Shown one piece after another: positions 45,858-53,486 of a DNA stretch of 64,000 nucleotides; the first letter of the stretch is position 1, and each line of letters starts with the position of its first letter. The DNA lies in assembly GCA_016872155.1 (NCBI GenBank), contig VHBB01000003.1, forward strand, positions 124,001 through 188,000. The letters run 5' to 3'. The notes below the pieces were generated by a model. The model was not told the DNA's origin, did no database searches, and saw only the letters and a program-made list of their open reading frames with translations. The position numbers and the translations under genes were made by a program. Source of the DNA: Sphingomonadales bacterium. GTDB taxonomy: Bacteria; Bacteroidota; Bacteroidia; Chitinophagales; Chitinophagaceae.

Positions 45858-47126
45858 ATGGAAATTCAAAACATCAAAAATCGGTTCAATATAATTGGCA
45901 ACTCCCCTGCCCTCAATTATGCGTTGCAGGTAGCCACACAAGTGGCGGCCACCGACCTTACCGTGCTTATTAACGGAGAGAGCGGTGTTGGAAAAGAAGT
46001 ATTCTCACAGATCATTCATACCCTTTCGGCACGCAAGCACAACCCCTTTATCGCCGTAAACTGCGGGGCCATTCCCGAAGGCACCATCGATTCCGAGCTG
46101 TTTGGTCACGAAAAGGGATCGTTTACCGGAGCGGTAGAGGCACGCAAAGGATACTTTGAGACCGTCAATGGAGGCACTATTTTTTTGGACGAGATAGGAG
46201 AGCTTCCATTAGGCACGCAGGCTCGTTTGTTACGGGTGCTCGAAACCGGAGAGTACATTCGGGTGGGATCTTCTAAGGTTCAAAAAACCGATGTTCGCGT
46301 GGTGGCGGCCACCAATCGCGATCTGCTGCAACAAGTGCAAAATGGAAAATTCAGAGAAGATCTGTATTACCGATTAAGTACGGTGCCCATTCGGGTCCCT
46401 TCGCTTCACGACCGTACCGAAGACATTCATTTATTGTTTCGAAAATTTGCGGCCGATTTTGCCAATAAATACAAAGTGCCCTCGGTACAACTTAACGAAG
46501 AGGCCATTCAATTACTAATCGGCTATCCCTGGCCCGGCAATGTGCGCGAATTAAAAAATATAGCCGAGCAGATCTCGGTGCTCTCTTCCGACAAGGTAAT
46601 CAGTGCCGAAGCGCTGGGCAAATTCTTACAGCCCTATCCTAAAAATCGTTTGCCGGTATTGCAATCGGCTGCCGCATCGGGCGGCCCTGAATTTGCCAAT
46701 GAGCGAGAAATTCTTTACAAGCTTTTTTTTGATATGAAAAAAGATGTAACAGAGCTCAAGAGGATGTTCGTCGAACTCTTGCAAAATCCAGAGCTGGCGG
46801 CCACTCATCCGCAATTCGTCAATCAACTTCAGGAGTGGAGAGGACCCGGCTCTTCTGAGCTGCTGCCCGCCACGGCTTCTCCTTCGGCCTCTTCGGTGGC
46901 CACCCCTGTATCGCCCGTTATTCATACCGGCTTTGCTCGCGCTAACTCCAACATTCAAGAGCACGAAGAGGTAGAAGAAAGTTTAAACATTATTGATAAA
47001 GAGAAAGAGCTTATTGTCAAAGCGCTCAAAAAACACAAGAGCAAGCGCAAAGATGCCGCCCTTGATCTGGGCATTAGCGAACGAACACTCTACCGCAAGC
47101 TTAAAGAATACGATATAGAAGAATGA
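45858..47126 (+). CDS. Sigma-54-dependent transcriptional activator without sensor domain
   Basis: A 422-aa enhancer-binding protein. The AAA+ domain starts right at the N-terminus: Walker A GESGVGKE (40-47), the sigma-54 contact loop GSFTGA (87-92; the common GAFTGA with A to S), Walker B GTIFLDE (106-112) and the arginine-finger region. There is no receiver, GAF or PAS domain. A linker of about 120 residues (260-380) includes a Ser/Ala/Pro-rich part (about 337-356). A Fis-type helix-turn-helix (about 383-420, DAALDLGISERTLYRKL) ends the protein. It overlaps lptE by 4 bases. Target genes are unknown, though envelope genes follow. Confidence 0.92.
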   Translation: MEIQNIKNRFNIIGNSPALNYALQVATQVAATDLTVLINGESGVGKEVFSQIIHTLSARKHNPFIAVNCGAIPEGTIDSELFGHEKGSFTGAVEARKGYFETVNGGTIFLDEIGELPLGTQARLLRVLETGEYIRVGSSKVQKTDVRVVAATNRDLLQQVQNGKFREDLYYRLSTVPIRVPSLHDRTEDIHLLFRKFAADFANKYKVPSVQLNEEAIQLLIGYPWPGNVRELKNIAEQISVLSSDKVISAEALGKFLQPYPKNRLPVLQSAAASGGPEFANEREILYKLFFDMKKDVTELKRMFVELLQNPELAATHPQFVNQLQEWRGPGSSELLPATASPSASSVATPVSPVIHTGFARANSNIQEHEEVEESLNIIDKEKELIVKALKKHKSKRKDAALDLGISERTLYRKLKEYDIEE

Positions 47127-47641
47127 TCCAAAGACTCCCCATACTCGCCTTACTCGCCATGGCCGCTTATCTACTAGCGGTGCCACTTATCGGTTGTGGC
47201 GTGTACCGATTTACCGATGCCTCGGTACCCGATAGTATCAAGACCATCAAGGTAAATTTTATAGAGAATAAGGCCTCGTACATTAACCCGCAACTGAGTC
47301 CTCGCCTTACCGATAAACTACGCCAAAAAATTATTGCCCAGACCCGGCTTACACAAACCAACCGCGATAACGCCGACTGGGAGATCACCGCGACCATTAC
47401 ACAATATCTCTTTAGCACCTCTGCCATTGCGGGGCAACAAGCCTCGAATAACCGTCTTACGGTGGGTGTACAAATTGTCCTCTACGATCGAACGGCCAAC
47501 GAGACCAAACGATTTGATGTAAGTAGAAGTTTTGAATTTAAAGGCACGCTCTCGTTTCAGGCGGCAGAAGCCAGCCTGGGAGATGAAATGACAAGAACGC
47601 TCACCGACGATATTTTCAATAAACTATTTTCGAACTGGTAA
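47123..47641 (+). CDS. lptE: LptE-like LPS assembly lipoprotein
   Basis: A 172-aa outer-membrane lipoprotein that would plug the LptD barrel in lipopolysaccharide export. The signal peptide ends in the lipobox VPLIGCGVYRF, whose GCGVYRF is the Bacteroidota LptE signature. The core FTDASVPDSIKTIKVNFIENKA and the GVQIVLYDRTANET ... FEFKGTLS strands fit the family. It is translationally overlapped by the sigma-54 activator and followed by an unknown gene and secG, an order I recall as common in Bacteroidota. LptD is not in the window. Confidence 0.88.
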   Translation: MIQRLPILALLAMAAYLLAVPLIGCGVYRFTDASVPDSIKTIKVNFIENKASYINPQLSPRLTDKLRQKIIAQTRLTQTNRDNADWEITATITQYLFSTSAIAGQQASNNRLTVGVQIVLYDRTANETKRFDVSRSFEFKGTLSFQAAEASLGDEMTRTLTDDIFNKLFSNW

Positions 47642-47650
47642 TACCCTTTC

Positions 47651-48277
47651 ATGAATAACCGCATCAACTTGTTAACGCAGACACTGGTAGGTAAGCCCCA
47701 GCTGGGCGATGCCAGTTTACAAGAGCTAAAAAAACTGGCACTTGACTACCCATGGATGCCTGCGGCCCGATTACTGATTATAAAAAAAATGCAGTCCGAA
47801 AAGGACCCCGGATGGAAATCGGAATGGGAACAAGCCAGCTGCTACTTTACCGATACACTGTGGGCATCGTTATTATTGACAGAACCAGAGACAGAAAAAA
47901 GAGAAGATAAAGAACTGCTATTTGAGCCCTACTATACGGTAGACTATTTTGCGGCGCAAGGCATACAATACAAACCCGAAGAAGTACCCGCTGATAAGTT
48001 CGGGCAGCAACTCAAGAGCTTTACCGATTGGCTTAAAGTAATGAAAAGACTGCCACTGGCCGATCTGGGTAAATCAGTAGATCCTAAAGAAGAGAGAAAG
48101 GTAGAACAGATGGCCGGCCAATCGCTGGCCAGCGAAGAGGTCTTTACCGAGGCCATGGCCGAGGTCTGGATTAAACAAGGAAATCTTGCTAAGGCCAAAG
48201 AAGTGTACGGCAAATTAAGTTTGCTAGAGCCCGCTAAAAGCGCTTATTTTGCGTCGAAAATCAGTGAATTACAGTAA
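47651..48277 (+). CDS. Conserved protein of unknown function, TPR-like C-terminus
   Basis: A 208-aa soluble protein with no signal peptide. The N-terminal half is helical (DASLQELKKLALDYPWMPAARLLI). The C-terminal ~40 residues (EVFTEAMAEVWIKQGNLAKAKEVYGKLSLLEP) look like one or two TPR helices, and the YFASKISEL ending matches an unnamed Bacteroidota family found between lptE and secG. The position in the operon suggests a role in envelope biogenesis or secretion, but this is guilt by association only. Confidence 0.8.
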   Translation: MNNRINLLTQTLVGKPQLGDASLQELKKLALDYPWMPAARLLIIKKMQSEKDPGWKSEWEQASCYFTDTLWASLLLTEPETEKREDKELLFEPYYTVDYFAAQGIQYKPEEVPADKFGQQLKSFTDWLKVMKRLPLADLGKSVDPKEERKVEQMAGQSLASEEVFTEAMAEVWIKQGNLAKAKEVYGKLSLLEPAKSAYFASKISELQ

Positions 48278-48293
48278 CTAAATTGTTTCGAAT

Positions 48294-48665
48294 ATGACCA
48301 TTTTATTTGTAGTACTCATTGTTGTGGCAGCTATCGCGCTTGGATTTTTTGTATTGATTCAAAATCCAAAAGGAGGCGGCCTCTCTGGAAATATTGCCGG
48401 CTTTAGCACGCAGTTTATGGGCGTAAAGCAAACCACCGATGTGTTAGAGAAAGGTACTTGGATCTTTGGTACTGTCGTAGCCGTGCTCTGCCTGCTCTCC
48501 GTTCTTTTTATTCCTAAAAACGCTACCAGCAATGGGCCTGATCGTTCGATGGATGCCACCAGCGCTCCCGTTCCTGTGCAAGCTCCTGCCCCTGCTCCGG
48601 CAGCTACCCTTCCGGCTCCTGCTCCTTCCGCTACTCCCGTAGCGCCTGTGCAACCCGGAAAATAA
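48294..48665 (+). CDS. secG: Preprotein translocase subunit SecG
   Basis: A 123-aa accessory subunit of the SecYEG channel. Two membrane helices (about 2-23 and 54-75) flank the conserved loop IQNPKGGGLSGNIAGFSTQFMG. After the second helix there is an extension of about 45 residues, rich in proline and alanine (PAPAPAATLPAPAPS), not needed by the core fold and commonly seen in Bacteroidota. A strong terminator follows 38 bases after the stop, marking the operon end. Confidence 0.94.
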   Translation: MTILFVVLIVVAAIALGFFVLIQNPKGGGLSGNIAGFSTQFMGVKQTTDVLEKGTWIFGTVVAVLCLLSVLFIPKNATSNGPDRSMDATSAPVPVQAPAPAPAATLPAPAPSATPVAPVQPGK

Positions 48666-48703
48666 TCTCTGATCGAATTGAAGTTTCGATAAACCGTTTT
48701 ACC

Positions 48704-48728
48704 AAAACCCCGCCCACCGCGGGGTTTT
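48704..48728 (+). terminator. Intrinsic terminator after secG
   Basis: A perfect 10-bp stem AAAACCCCGC / GCGGGGTTTT with a 5-base loop (48714-48718), followed by a further T. It ends the miaB-secG unit and precedes mltG by 19 bases. Confidence 0.85.
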
Positions 48729-48747
48729 TCATTAACTTGAACTCGGT

Positions 48748-49770
48748 ATGCGTTGGTCTCGACTAATAGGATGGCTCTCTCTTTTACTGCTCTCGGCCCT
48801 GTGCTGGGTGCTCTACAGCCTTTGGGGGCCAGCCGTCTCGCTCTACGAAAAAAAATATTTTTATGTAAGTCGGTCCACGACAACGGACTCCATTGCACGT
48901 CAACTGCAACAAGAGGGCTTCTTATCTTCTGATTATTGGTTCTCGCTGGTGAGTAAACAGCTTCAACTTCAAAAAGTAAAAGCCGGTCGCTACCAGATAA
49001 AGCCGGGCACCAGTATAATTCAGTTAGTCCGCATGTTCAGAAACGGGCAACAATCGTTTGTAAAGCTCAGCATCGTCAAGCACAGAACTTTACAAGAACT
49101 GGCCGGCAAGATCGGCAGCCGTACCGATACCCAGACCGATTCTGCAACGCTGTTGTCTTTTTTATCGAATAACGATTCGCTACGTTCTTATGGCGTAGAT
49201 ACCAACACGGTGCTTTGTATCGTAATGCCCTTTACCTACTCGATTGGCTGGGCAGAGACCCCCGCTCAACTACTGCAACGGATGCATGCCCGTTATCTAC
49301 AGTACTGGAACACCGAGCGCAGCAACAAAGCAGCGGCCAAAGGACTTACCCCGCAACAGGTCTCTATATTGGCCTCTATCGTAGAAGAAGAGACCAACCG
49401 CCAAGACGATCGCTACAAGATAGCCAGCACCTATTTGAACCGCCTTCGTCTGGGCATGAAACTACAAGCCGACCCCACCGTCAAATACGTAACGCGCAAT
49501 TTTAGTTTGAACCGAATTTTCTATGGACATCTGGGGCTCTCATCGCCGTACAATACCTATCAAAATAAAGGGCTACCGCCCGGACCCATCTGCACCCCCT
49601 CTATTGAATCCATAGAGGCGGTACTGGATGCGCCCGATACCGATTACTTGTTTTTTGTAGCCAGTTGGAAATTCGATGGATCCTCTGTATTTAGTAGCAG
49701 CTATGCCGAACACCAACGCTATGTAAAGCTCTTTCATGCAGCGCAAGAAAGAAGATCAAAAACACCTTGA
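48748..49770 (+). CDS. mltG: Endolytic murein transglycosylase MltG
   Basis: Inner-membrane lytic transglycosylase that cuts nascent glycan strands and sets their length. One membrane helix (about 7-28) is followed by a LysM-like subdomain (about 40-115) and the YceG catalytic domain. The catalytic glutamate is E213 in ASIVEEETN, with the conserved NRLRLGMKLQADPTVKY and the C-terminal SPYNTYQNKGLPPGPICTP block. The 340-aa length is normal. It is followed by a YihY gene after 20 bases. Confidence 0.94.
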   Translation: MRWSRLIGWLSLLLLSALCWVLYSLWGPAVSLYEKKYFYVSRSTTTDSIARQLQQEGFLSSDYWFSLVSKQLQLQKVKAGRYQIKPGTSIIQLVRMFRNGQQSFVKLSIVKHRTLQELAGKIGSRTDTQTDSATLLSFLSNNDSLRSYGVDTNTVLCIVMPFTYSIGWAETPAQLLQRMHARYLQYWNTERSNKAAAKGLTPQQVSILASIVEEETNRQDDRYKIASTYLNRLRLGMKLQADPTVKYVTRNFSLNRIFYGHLGLSSPYNTYQNKGLPPGPICTPSIESIEAVLDAPDTDYLFFVASWKFDGSSVFSSSYAEHQRYVKLFHAAQERRSKTP

Positions 49771-49790
49771 CCCCTTGAGCCAACCCACCC

Positions 49791-50738
49791 ATGAAAACGC
49801 GCCTTCTAACCTATATTGAACAACTTCGGCCGGTGGCCTGGGTCTTAACTAAAAGCAAGGCGACCTACTTGCCTGGATTTGGCGGGATCGCCCTCTATGA
49901 TGTGATCAGCTTCTTTATTAAACAAGTGCAAACGATCGGCATGACCGAGCGGGCTTCATCGATCGCTTTTAATTTTGTAATGGCCATTCCGCCCGCCATC
50001 ATCTTTTTATTTACGCTTATTCCGTACCTGCCCATTACCCAAGCTTTTCAGGTAGAACTCTATAGTCTTATCAGAGATGTAATTCCGGGTGAAAAAGACA
50101 ATGCCATCCTGATTGGATTTCTGCAAGATTTTATCAATAATCCCCGCAATGGTCTGCTATCGCTGGGTTTTGTATTATCACTGTACTTCTCTTCGAATGC
50201 CATGATGGGCATTATGCGATCGTTCGATAAAAACTATGTAGGATTTACCAAACGAAAAGATTTTAACAGAAGAGTGGTCGCCCTCAAGATCACTGCCCTG
50301 CTTTACCTGATCGTTTTTACATCGCTGGCCACCCTTATTGCAAGGGATGTCGTGCTGCAGTGGTTGGGCATAGAGACACCCGCTGTAATCGCCGTTATTA
50401 TGAACCTACGCTGGCTTGTCATCGTATTACTCTTCTTTTTTTGCATCTCGTTTATTTACCGACATGCCCCCTCGGTACAAAAAAAATGGAGATTGATTAA
50501 CCCCGGCTCTATTGTAGCCACGTTACTGATGCTACTCATGACCCTGGCGCTATCGTGGTGGGTATCGCAGTTCTCGCGGTATAATCAACTGTATGGATCG
50601 ATCGGCACGGTGCTGATCATTATGATAATGATCTTTATTAATTCACTGATCTTACTGATCGGATTCGAGCTTAACGTAAGCATTCACTCGCTACACACCC
50701 AAGCAAAAGAAAAAGAAGCGATCGGGCTGGACGAGTAA
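49791..50738 (+). CDS. YihY/BrkB-family membrane protein
   Basis: A 315-aa inner-membrane protein with six predicted helices. The family pattern is present: a helical N-terminus, GMTERASSIAFNFVMAIPPAIIFLFTLIPYLP, the SSNAMMGIMRSFDKNY turn, YRHAPSVQKKWRLINPGSIVATLL, and SQFSRYNQLYGSIGTVLIIMIMIFINSLILLIGFELN. The function is not settled. It is the last plus-strand gene before trmH and ends 6 bases from it. Confidence 0.92.
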   Translation: MKTRLLTYIEQLRPVAWVLTKSKATYLPGFGGIALYDVISFFIKQVQTIGMTERASSIAFNFVMAIPPAIIFLFTLIPYLPITQAFQVELYSLIRDVIPGEKDNAILIGFLQDFINNPRNGLLSLGFVLSLYFSSNAMMGIMRSFDKNYVGFTKRKDFNRRVVALKITALLYLIVFTSLATLIARDVVLQWLGIETPAVIAVIMNLRWLVIVLLFFFCISFIYRHAPSVQKKWRLINPGSIVATLLMLLMTLALSWWVSQFSRYNQLYGSIGTVLIIMIMIFINSLILLIGFELNVSIHSLHTQAKEKEAIGLDE

Positions 50739-50744
50739 GCCTCT

Positions 50745-51326
50745 CTACGATAAACCCCAGTCTTTTTTGACTTGTTGTTTTACAGGATGATTGAGATCTG
50801 AGCGCTGATAATGGCCTGCCAGCTCCTTTTGACGAAAGGCCTCATAGACCGTTACGGCACAAGCCACACTTATATTGAGCGACTGAATAATACCCACCTG
50901 AGGAATCAAAAAGTTTCCATCGGCCAGTGATCTGATCTCGTCGCTGACGCCGCTGTGTTCGTTACCGAATACCAATGCCAATCGACCTGTCAGATCGATC
51001 GCATGCAAAGGAACGGCATCAGACGATAAATGAGTGGTCAAAATGCGATCGTAATTCGTTCGCAGCTCCTTAATACAAGCCCCTGTGTCTTCGTATTGAT
51101 GAATGGTCAACCACTTGGCTGCACTCGATGAACTGCGCGCACCCCATTTTTTGTGGCGAGGAATTTTCGTATTCAAAATATAGATCTCTTGAATACCTAC
51201 GGCATCACAGGTGCGCATCACGGCCGAGATATTGTGCGGATCGAACACATTTTCTAAAACAAGCGTAATATCGATCTGCCTTTTTTTTAGTACCTCAGTT
51301 AACTTATGCGTGCGTTCCGGGGTCAT
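50745..51326 (-). CDS. TrmH-family RNA 2'-O-methyltransferase
   Basis: A 193-aa SPOUT (trefoil-knot) methyltransferase. Motif 1 is LENVFDPHNISAVMRTCDAVG, motif 2 LALVFGNEHSGVSDEI and motif 3 IPQVGIIQSLNISVACAVTVYE. The close match to TrmH suggests methylation of G18 in tRNA, but other TrmH-family targets cannot be excluded. The ATG at 51326 lies 1 base after the nagA stop; a TTG at 51341 inside nagA is unlikely. It is probably co-transcribed with nagA. Confidence 0.9.
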   Translation of the reverse strand: MTPERTHKLTEVLKKRQIDITLVLENVFDPHNISAVMRTCDAVGIQEIYILNTKIPRHKKWGARSSSSAAKWLTIHQYEDTGACIKELRTNYDRILTTHLSSDAVPLHAIDLTGRLALVFGNEHSGVSDEIRSLADGNFLIPQVGIIQSLNISVACAVTVYEAFRQKELAGHYQRSDLNHPVKQQVKKDWGLS

Positions 51327-51327
51327 G

Positions 51328-52410
51328 CTACAAATTTGCAAGGGTGTAAAATGCGTCTTGCCGACTAAGGGCTGTCCAATGAGCGTCGTAGCCGGGTGCT
51401 AACTTTCCAAGCCGCTGGTCAAGACCCAATGCCCTGGCCGGATAAAGACTGCACATGCGTAACGCCTCTTCGAGATCGATATGACAAAACCGTATCAAAT
51501 TATTGAGTGCTTTCAACATCGTTAGGGACGATCCGCTCAAAATGCCGCCCGCTTCGTAGTGGTCATTACCCAGTTGATGAGGGTAAGGCCCCGATGTGGT
51601 ATCCGTAACGGCATCGGTAATTACAAAAAGTCGATCGCCCAGTTGCTTTTTGGCGATCTGAATGGCTGGCCAGTCTACATGATAGCCGTCGGGTATAATG
51701 CTGGCCATTGCCTGCTCGGCGCAAAAGATCGCTCCCACCATGCCCGGAGCGCGGTGCTGCAATGGCGACATGGCATTGTAGAGGTGTGTTGCCAACGATA
51801 CCCCGCTATGGAAAGCCCTGCTAGCCTCTTCGAAACTGGCATTACTGTGTCCGGCCGATACCTTTACTCCAAGATCGTTGATCAGCTCGATCAATTCCCG
51901 ATCACAAACCTCTGGGGCCAACGTAATTATTTTAATAACATCTTTACCTTCTTGCAACAGGTCGATCAACCCCGACTTGGTAGGTACCTGCAACAGTGTC
52001 TCAACATGGGCTCCTCTTTTTGCCGGATGTAACCAGGGCCCCTCCAGATGCAGACCCAGACAACCCTGTCCACCCTGCTTCCAATAATCCCGAACGGCTT
52101 GAATGGCGGCACTCATCACCTGCGAAGTATTCGTAGCAATGGTTGGTAAAAAATGAGAAGTGCCCGCTTGCATGCAATACTTGTAGAGCAGCGACAAACT
52201 TTCCACATTGGGATAGACCGAAAGCAATTGGCCAAAAGCCCCATAGATCTGCAGATCGATAAAAGAGGGAACCACCATCTCGTATTGAGGAGTTGAAGAA
52301 GTCAATTTGATATCTACGATCTTTCCGCTTTGCAGCAGGAGTTCTGCGTTTAACAACCATCCCTCTCCGGTAAAGATCTTTTGGGCACTAATCTGTTGCA
52401 ATTGACTCAT
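51328..52410 (-). CDS. nagA: N-acetylglucosamine-6-phosphate deacetylase
   Basis: Removes acetate from GlcNAc-6-P, the product of MurQ and GlcNAc kinase (genes at 5-6.8 kb). The 360-aa amidohydrolase shows the metal glutamate in HLEGPWLHP (E123), histidines in SAGHSNASFEEA and ATHLYNAM, and the catalytic aspartate in FVITDAV. The usual HxH after strand 1 reads FIDLQIYGAFG, so this is the E. coli-like single-metal type rather than the two-metal type. The ATG at 52410 gives the expected N-terminus. nagB is not nearby. Confidence 0.93.
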   Translation of the reverse strand: MSQLQQISAQKIFTGEGWLLNAELLLQSGKIVDIKLTSSTPQYEMVVPSFIDLQIYGAFGQLLSVYPNVESLSLLYKYCMQAGTSHFLPTIATNTSQVMSAAIQAVRDYWKQGGQGCLGLHLEGPWLHPAKRGAHVETLLQVPTKSGLIDLLQEGKDVIKIITLAPEVCDRELIELINDLGVKVSAGHSNASFEEASRAFHSGVSLATHLYNAMSPLQHRAPGMVGAIFCAEQAMASIIPDGYHVDWPAIQIAKKQLGDRLFVITDAVTDTTSGPYPHQLGNDHYEAGGILSGSSLTMLKALNNLIRFCHIDLEEALRMCSLYPARALGLDQRLGKLAPGYDAHWTALSRQDAFYTLANL

Positions 52411-52703
52411 GGGGCTCAAAATACCACATATTTTTAGCAAGAAAGGGTCGTTAAAAAGCTAGTGAAAAGTTGACCCTAAAAGGGCCTTTAGCGTCTCAAA
52501 TGTGCATAACCCGGGCGATTCTTTGTAGGTATTTACTTCCAAATATCTGATTATCAATATATAGAATATATGTTTTGCACTGATTTTCAATGTTTAAAAC
52601 TTTAGAATCATTTCTGAAGCTTTTTGAACTTTATAAAAATTTTTATGTTTAGCTTTACAACGCTTGCCGTTTAACAACATTTTTTAACTTAAATCAACGA
52701 GCT
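52411..52703. other. A/T-rich divergent intergenic region upstream of the rhodopsin
   Basis: The longest gap in the window (293 bases). It is markedly A/T-rich from about 52500 on. It contains a short stem (AGGGTC 52444-52449 with GACCCT 52472-52477) near the nagA side and the rhodopsin promoter candidate at 52623-52651. No small gene or RNA is recognised. Confidence 0.6.
52623..52651 (+). promoter_or_regulatory. Candidate rhodopsin promoter (TTTG and TATGTTTA)
   Basis: TTTG at 52623-52626 and TATGTTTA at 52644-52651 (one mismatch to TAnnTTTG) are 17 bases apart, with a 52-base gap to the ATG. The leader is A/T-rich and lacks a Shine-Dalgarno sequence. No light- or carotenoid-responsive operator is recognised. 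Confidence 0.45.
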
Positions 52704-53429
52704 ATGACCTTTCTTTTGGACATCACTCAGATTAATCCGGGTGATTACAGAGCGTTTACGTTTTTCATTGGCTGTATGGCCATGATGGCTGCCTCTGTAT
52801 TCTTCTTCTTTGAGGTCGGTAACACCGAAAAAGCATGGAAAACTTCTGTGCTGGTTTCCGGACTCATCACCTTCATTGCAGCCGTGCATTATTATTACAT
52901 GCGCGACTACACCATTGCAACCGGACAGTCTCCTACCTTCTTCCGTTATGTAGACTGGTTGCTGACTGTACCCCTGATGTGTGTAGAGTTTTACCTGATT
53001 ACCAAAAAAGCAGGAGCCAAAATTGGCTTGCTGTGGAATCTGATCCTAGCTTCTGTAGTGATGCTGGTGACCGGATATTGGGGTGAGGTAGCTGCAGGCG
53101 CTGACAACAACAATGCTACCCTTTGGGGTACCGTTAGTGCCATCGCTTATTTCTACATTGTCTATCTGGTATGGATGGGTGATGTAAAGAAATTAGCCGC
53201 CAGCGCCGGACCTGCCGTTGCCAAAGCCAACTCTCTGTTGGGATGGTTCGTATTGGTAGGTTGGGCCATTTACCCTGTTGGATACCTTGCCGGTACTGCT
53301 GCTGGTCAGTGGTATGCTGGTTTCGCCAACCTGGGTCTCGACATGGACATCATCTATAACATTGGTGATGCCGTAAACAAGATCGGTTTCGGTCTGGTTA
53401 TTTATAACCTCAGCCGCTCTTCTAACTAA
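52704..53429 (+). CDS. Light-driven proton-pumping rhodopsin, xanthorhodopsin-like
   Basis: A 241-aa type-I microbial rhodopsin with seven helices. Helix C reads RYVDWLLTVPLMCVEFYL: R81, proton acceptor D84, T88 and donor E95, i.e. the D-T-E signature of outward proton pumps. M92 occupies the colour-tuning position (Leu/Gln105 of proteorhodopsin), usually green-absorbing. H62 in VHYYYMRD is the conserved histidine partner of D84. Helix G has D222 and the retinal Schiff-base lysine K226 (codon 53379-53381). Helix E has G142 in LWGTVSAIAYFY, aligned by me to xanthorhodopsin G156, which opens a carotenoid-antenna window. blh follows and should supply retinal. Confidence 0.95.
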   Translation: MTFLLDITQINPGDYRAFTFFIGCMAMMAASVFFFFEVGNTEKAWKTSVLVSGLITFIAAVHYYYMRDYTIATGQSPTFFRYVDWLLTVPLMCVEFYLITKKAGAKIGLLWNLILASVVMLVTGYWGEVAAGADNNNATLWGTVSAIAYFYIVYLVWMGDVKKLAASAGPAVAKANSLLGWFVLVGWAIYPVGYLAGTAAGQWYAGFANLGLDMDIIYNIGDAVNKIGFGLVIYNLSRSSN

Positions 53430-53442
53430 TTTCGACTCTTTC

Positions 53443-53480
53443 AAAAGGGGGCTGTTTATTGATAGGCAGCCCCCTTTTTT
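53443..53480 (+). terminator. Intrinsic terminator between rhodopsin and blh
   Basis: A 12-bp perfect stem AAAAGGGGGCTG (53443-53454) / CAGCCCCCTTTT (53467-53478) with a 12-base loop and a T-run. It begins 14 bases after the rhodopsin stop and ends just before the blh ATG at 53487, so blh must be read through it or start from a promoter not recognised. Confidence 0.88.
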
Positions 53481-53486
53481 ATTTTC

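Noticed and set aside
52704-53429. Sodium or chloride pump or sensory rhodopsin
   Set aside because: The helix-C triplet is D-T-E, not N-D-Q (sodium) or N-T-Q/T-S-A (chloride), and no transducer gene is adjacent.
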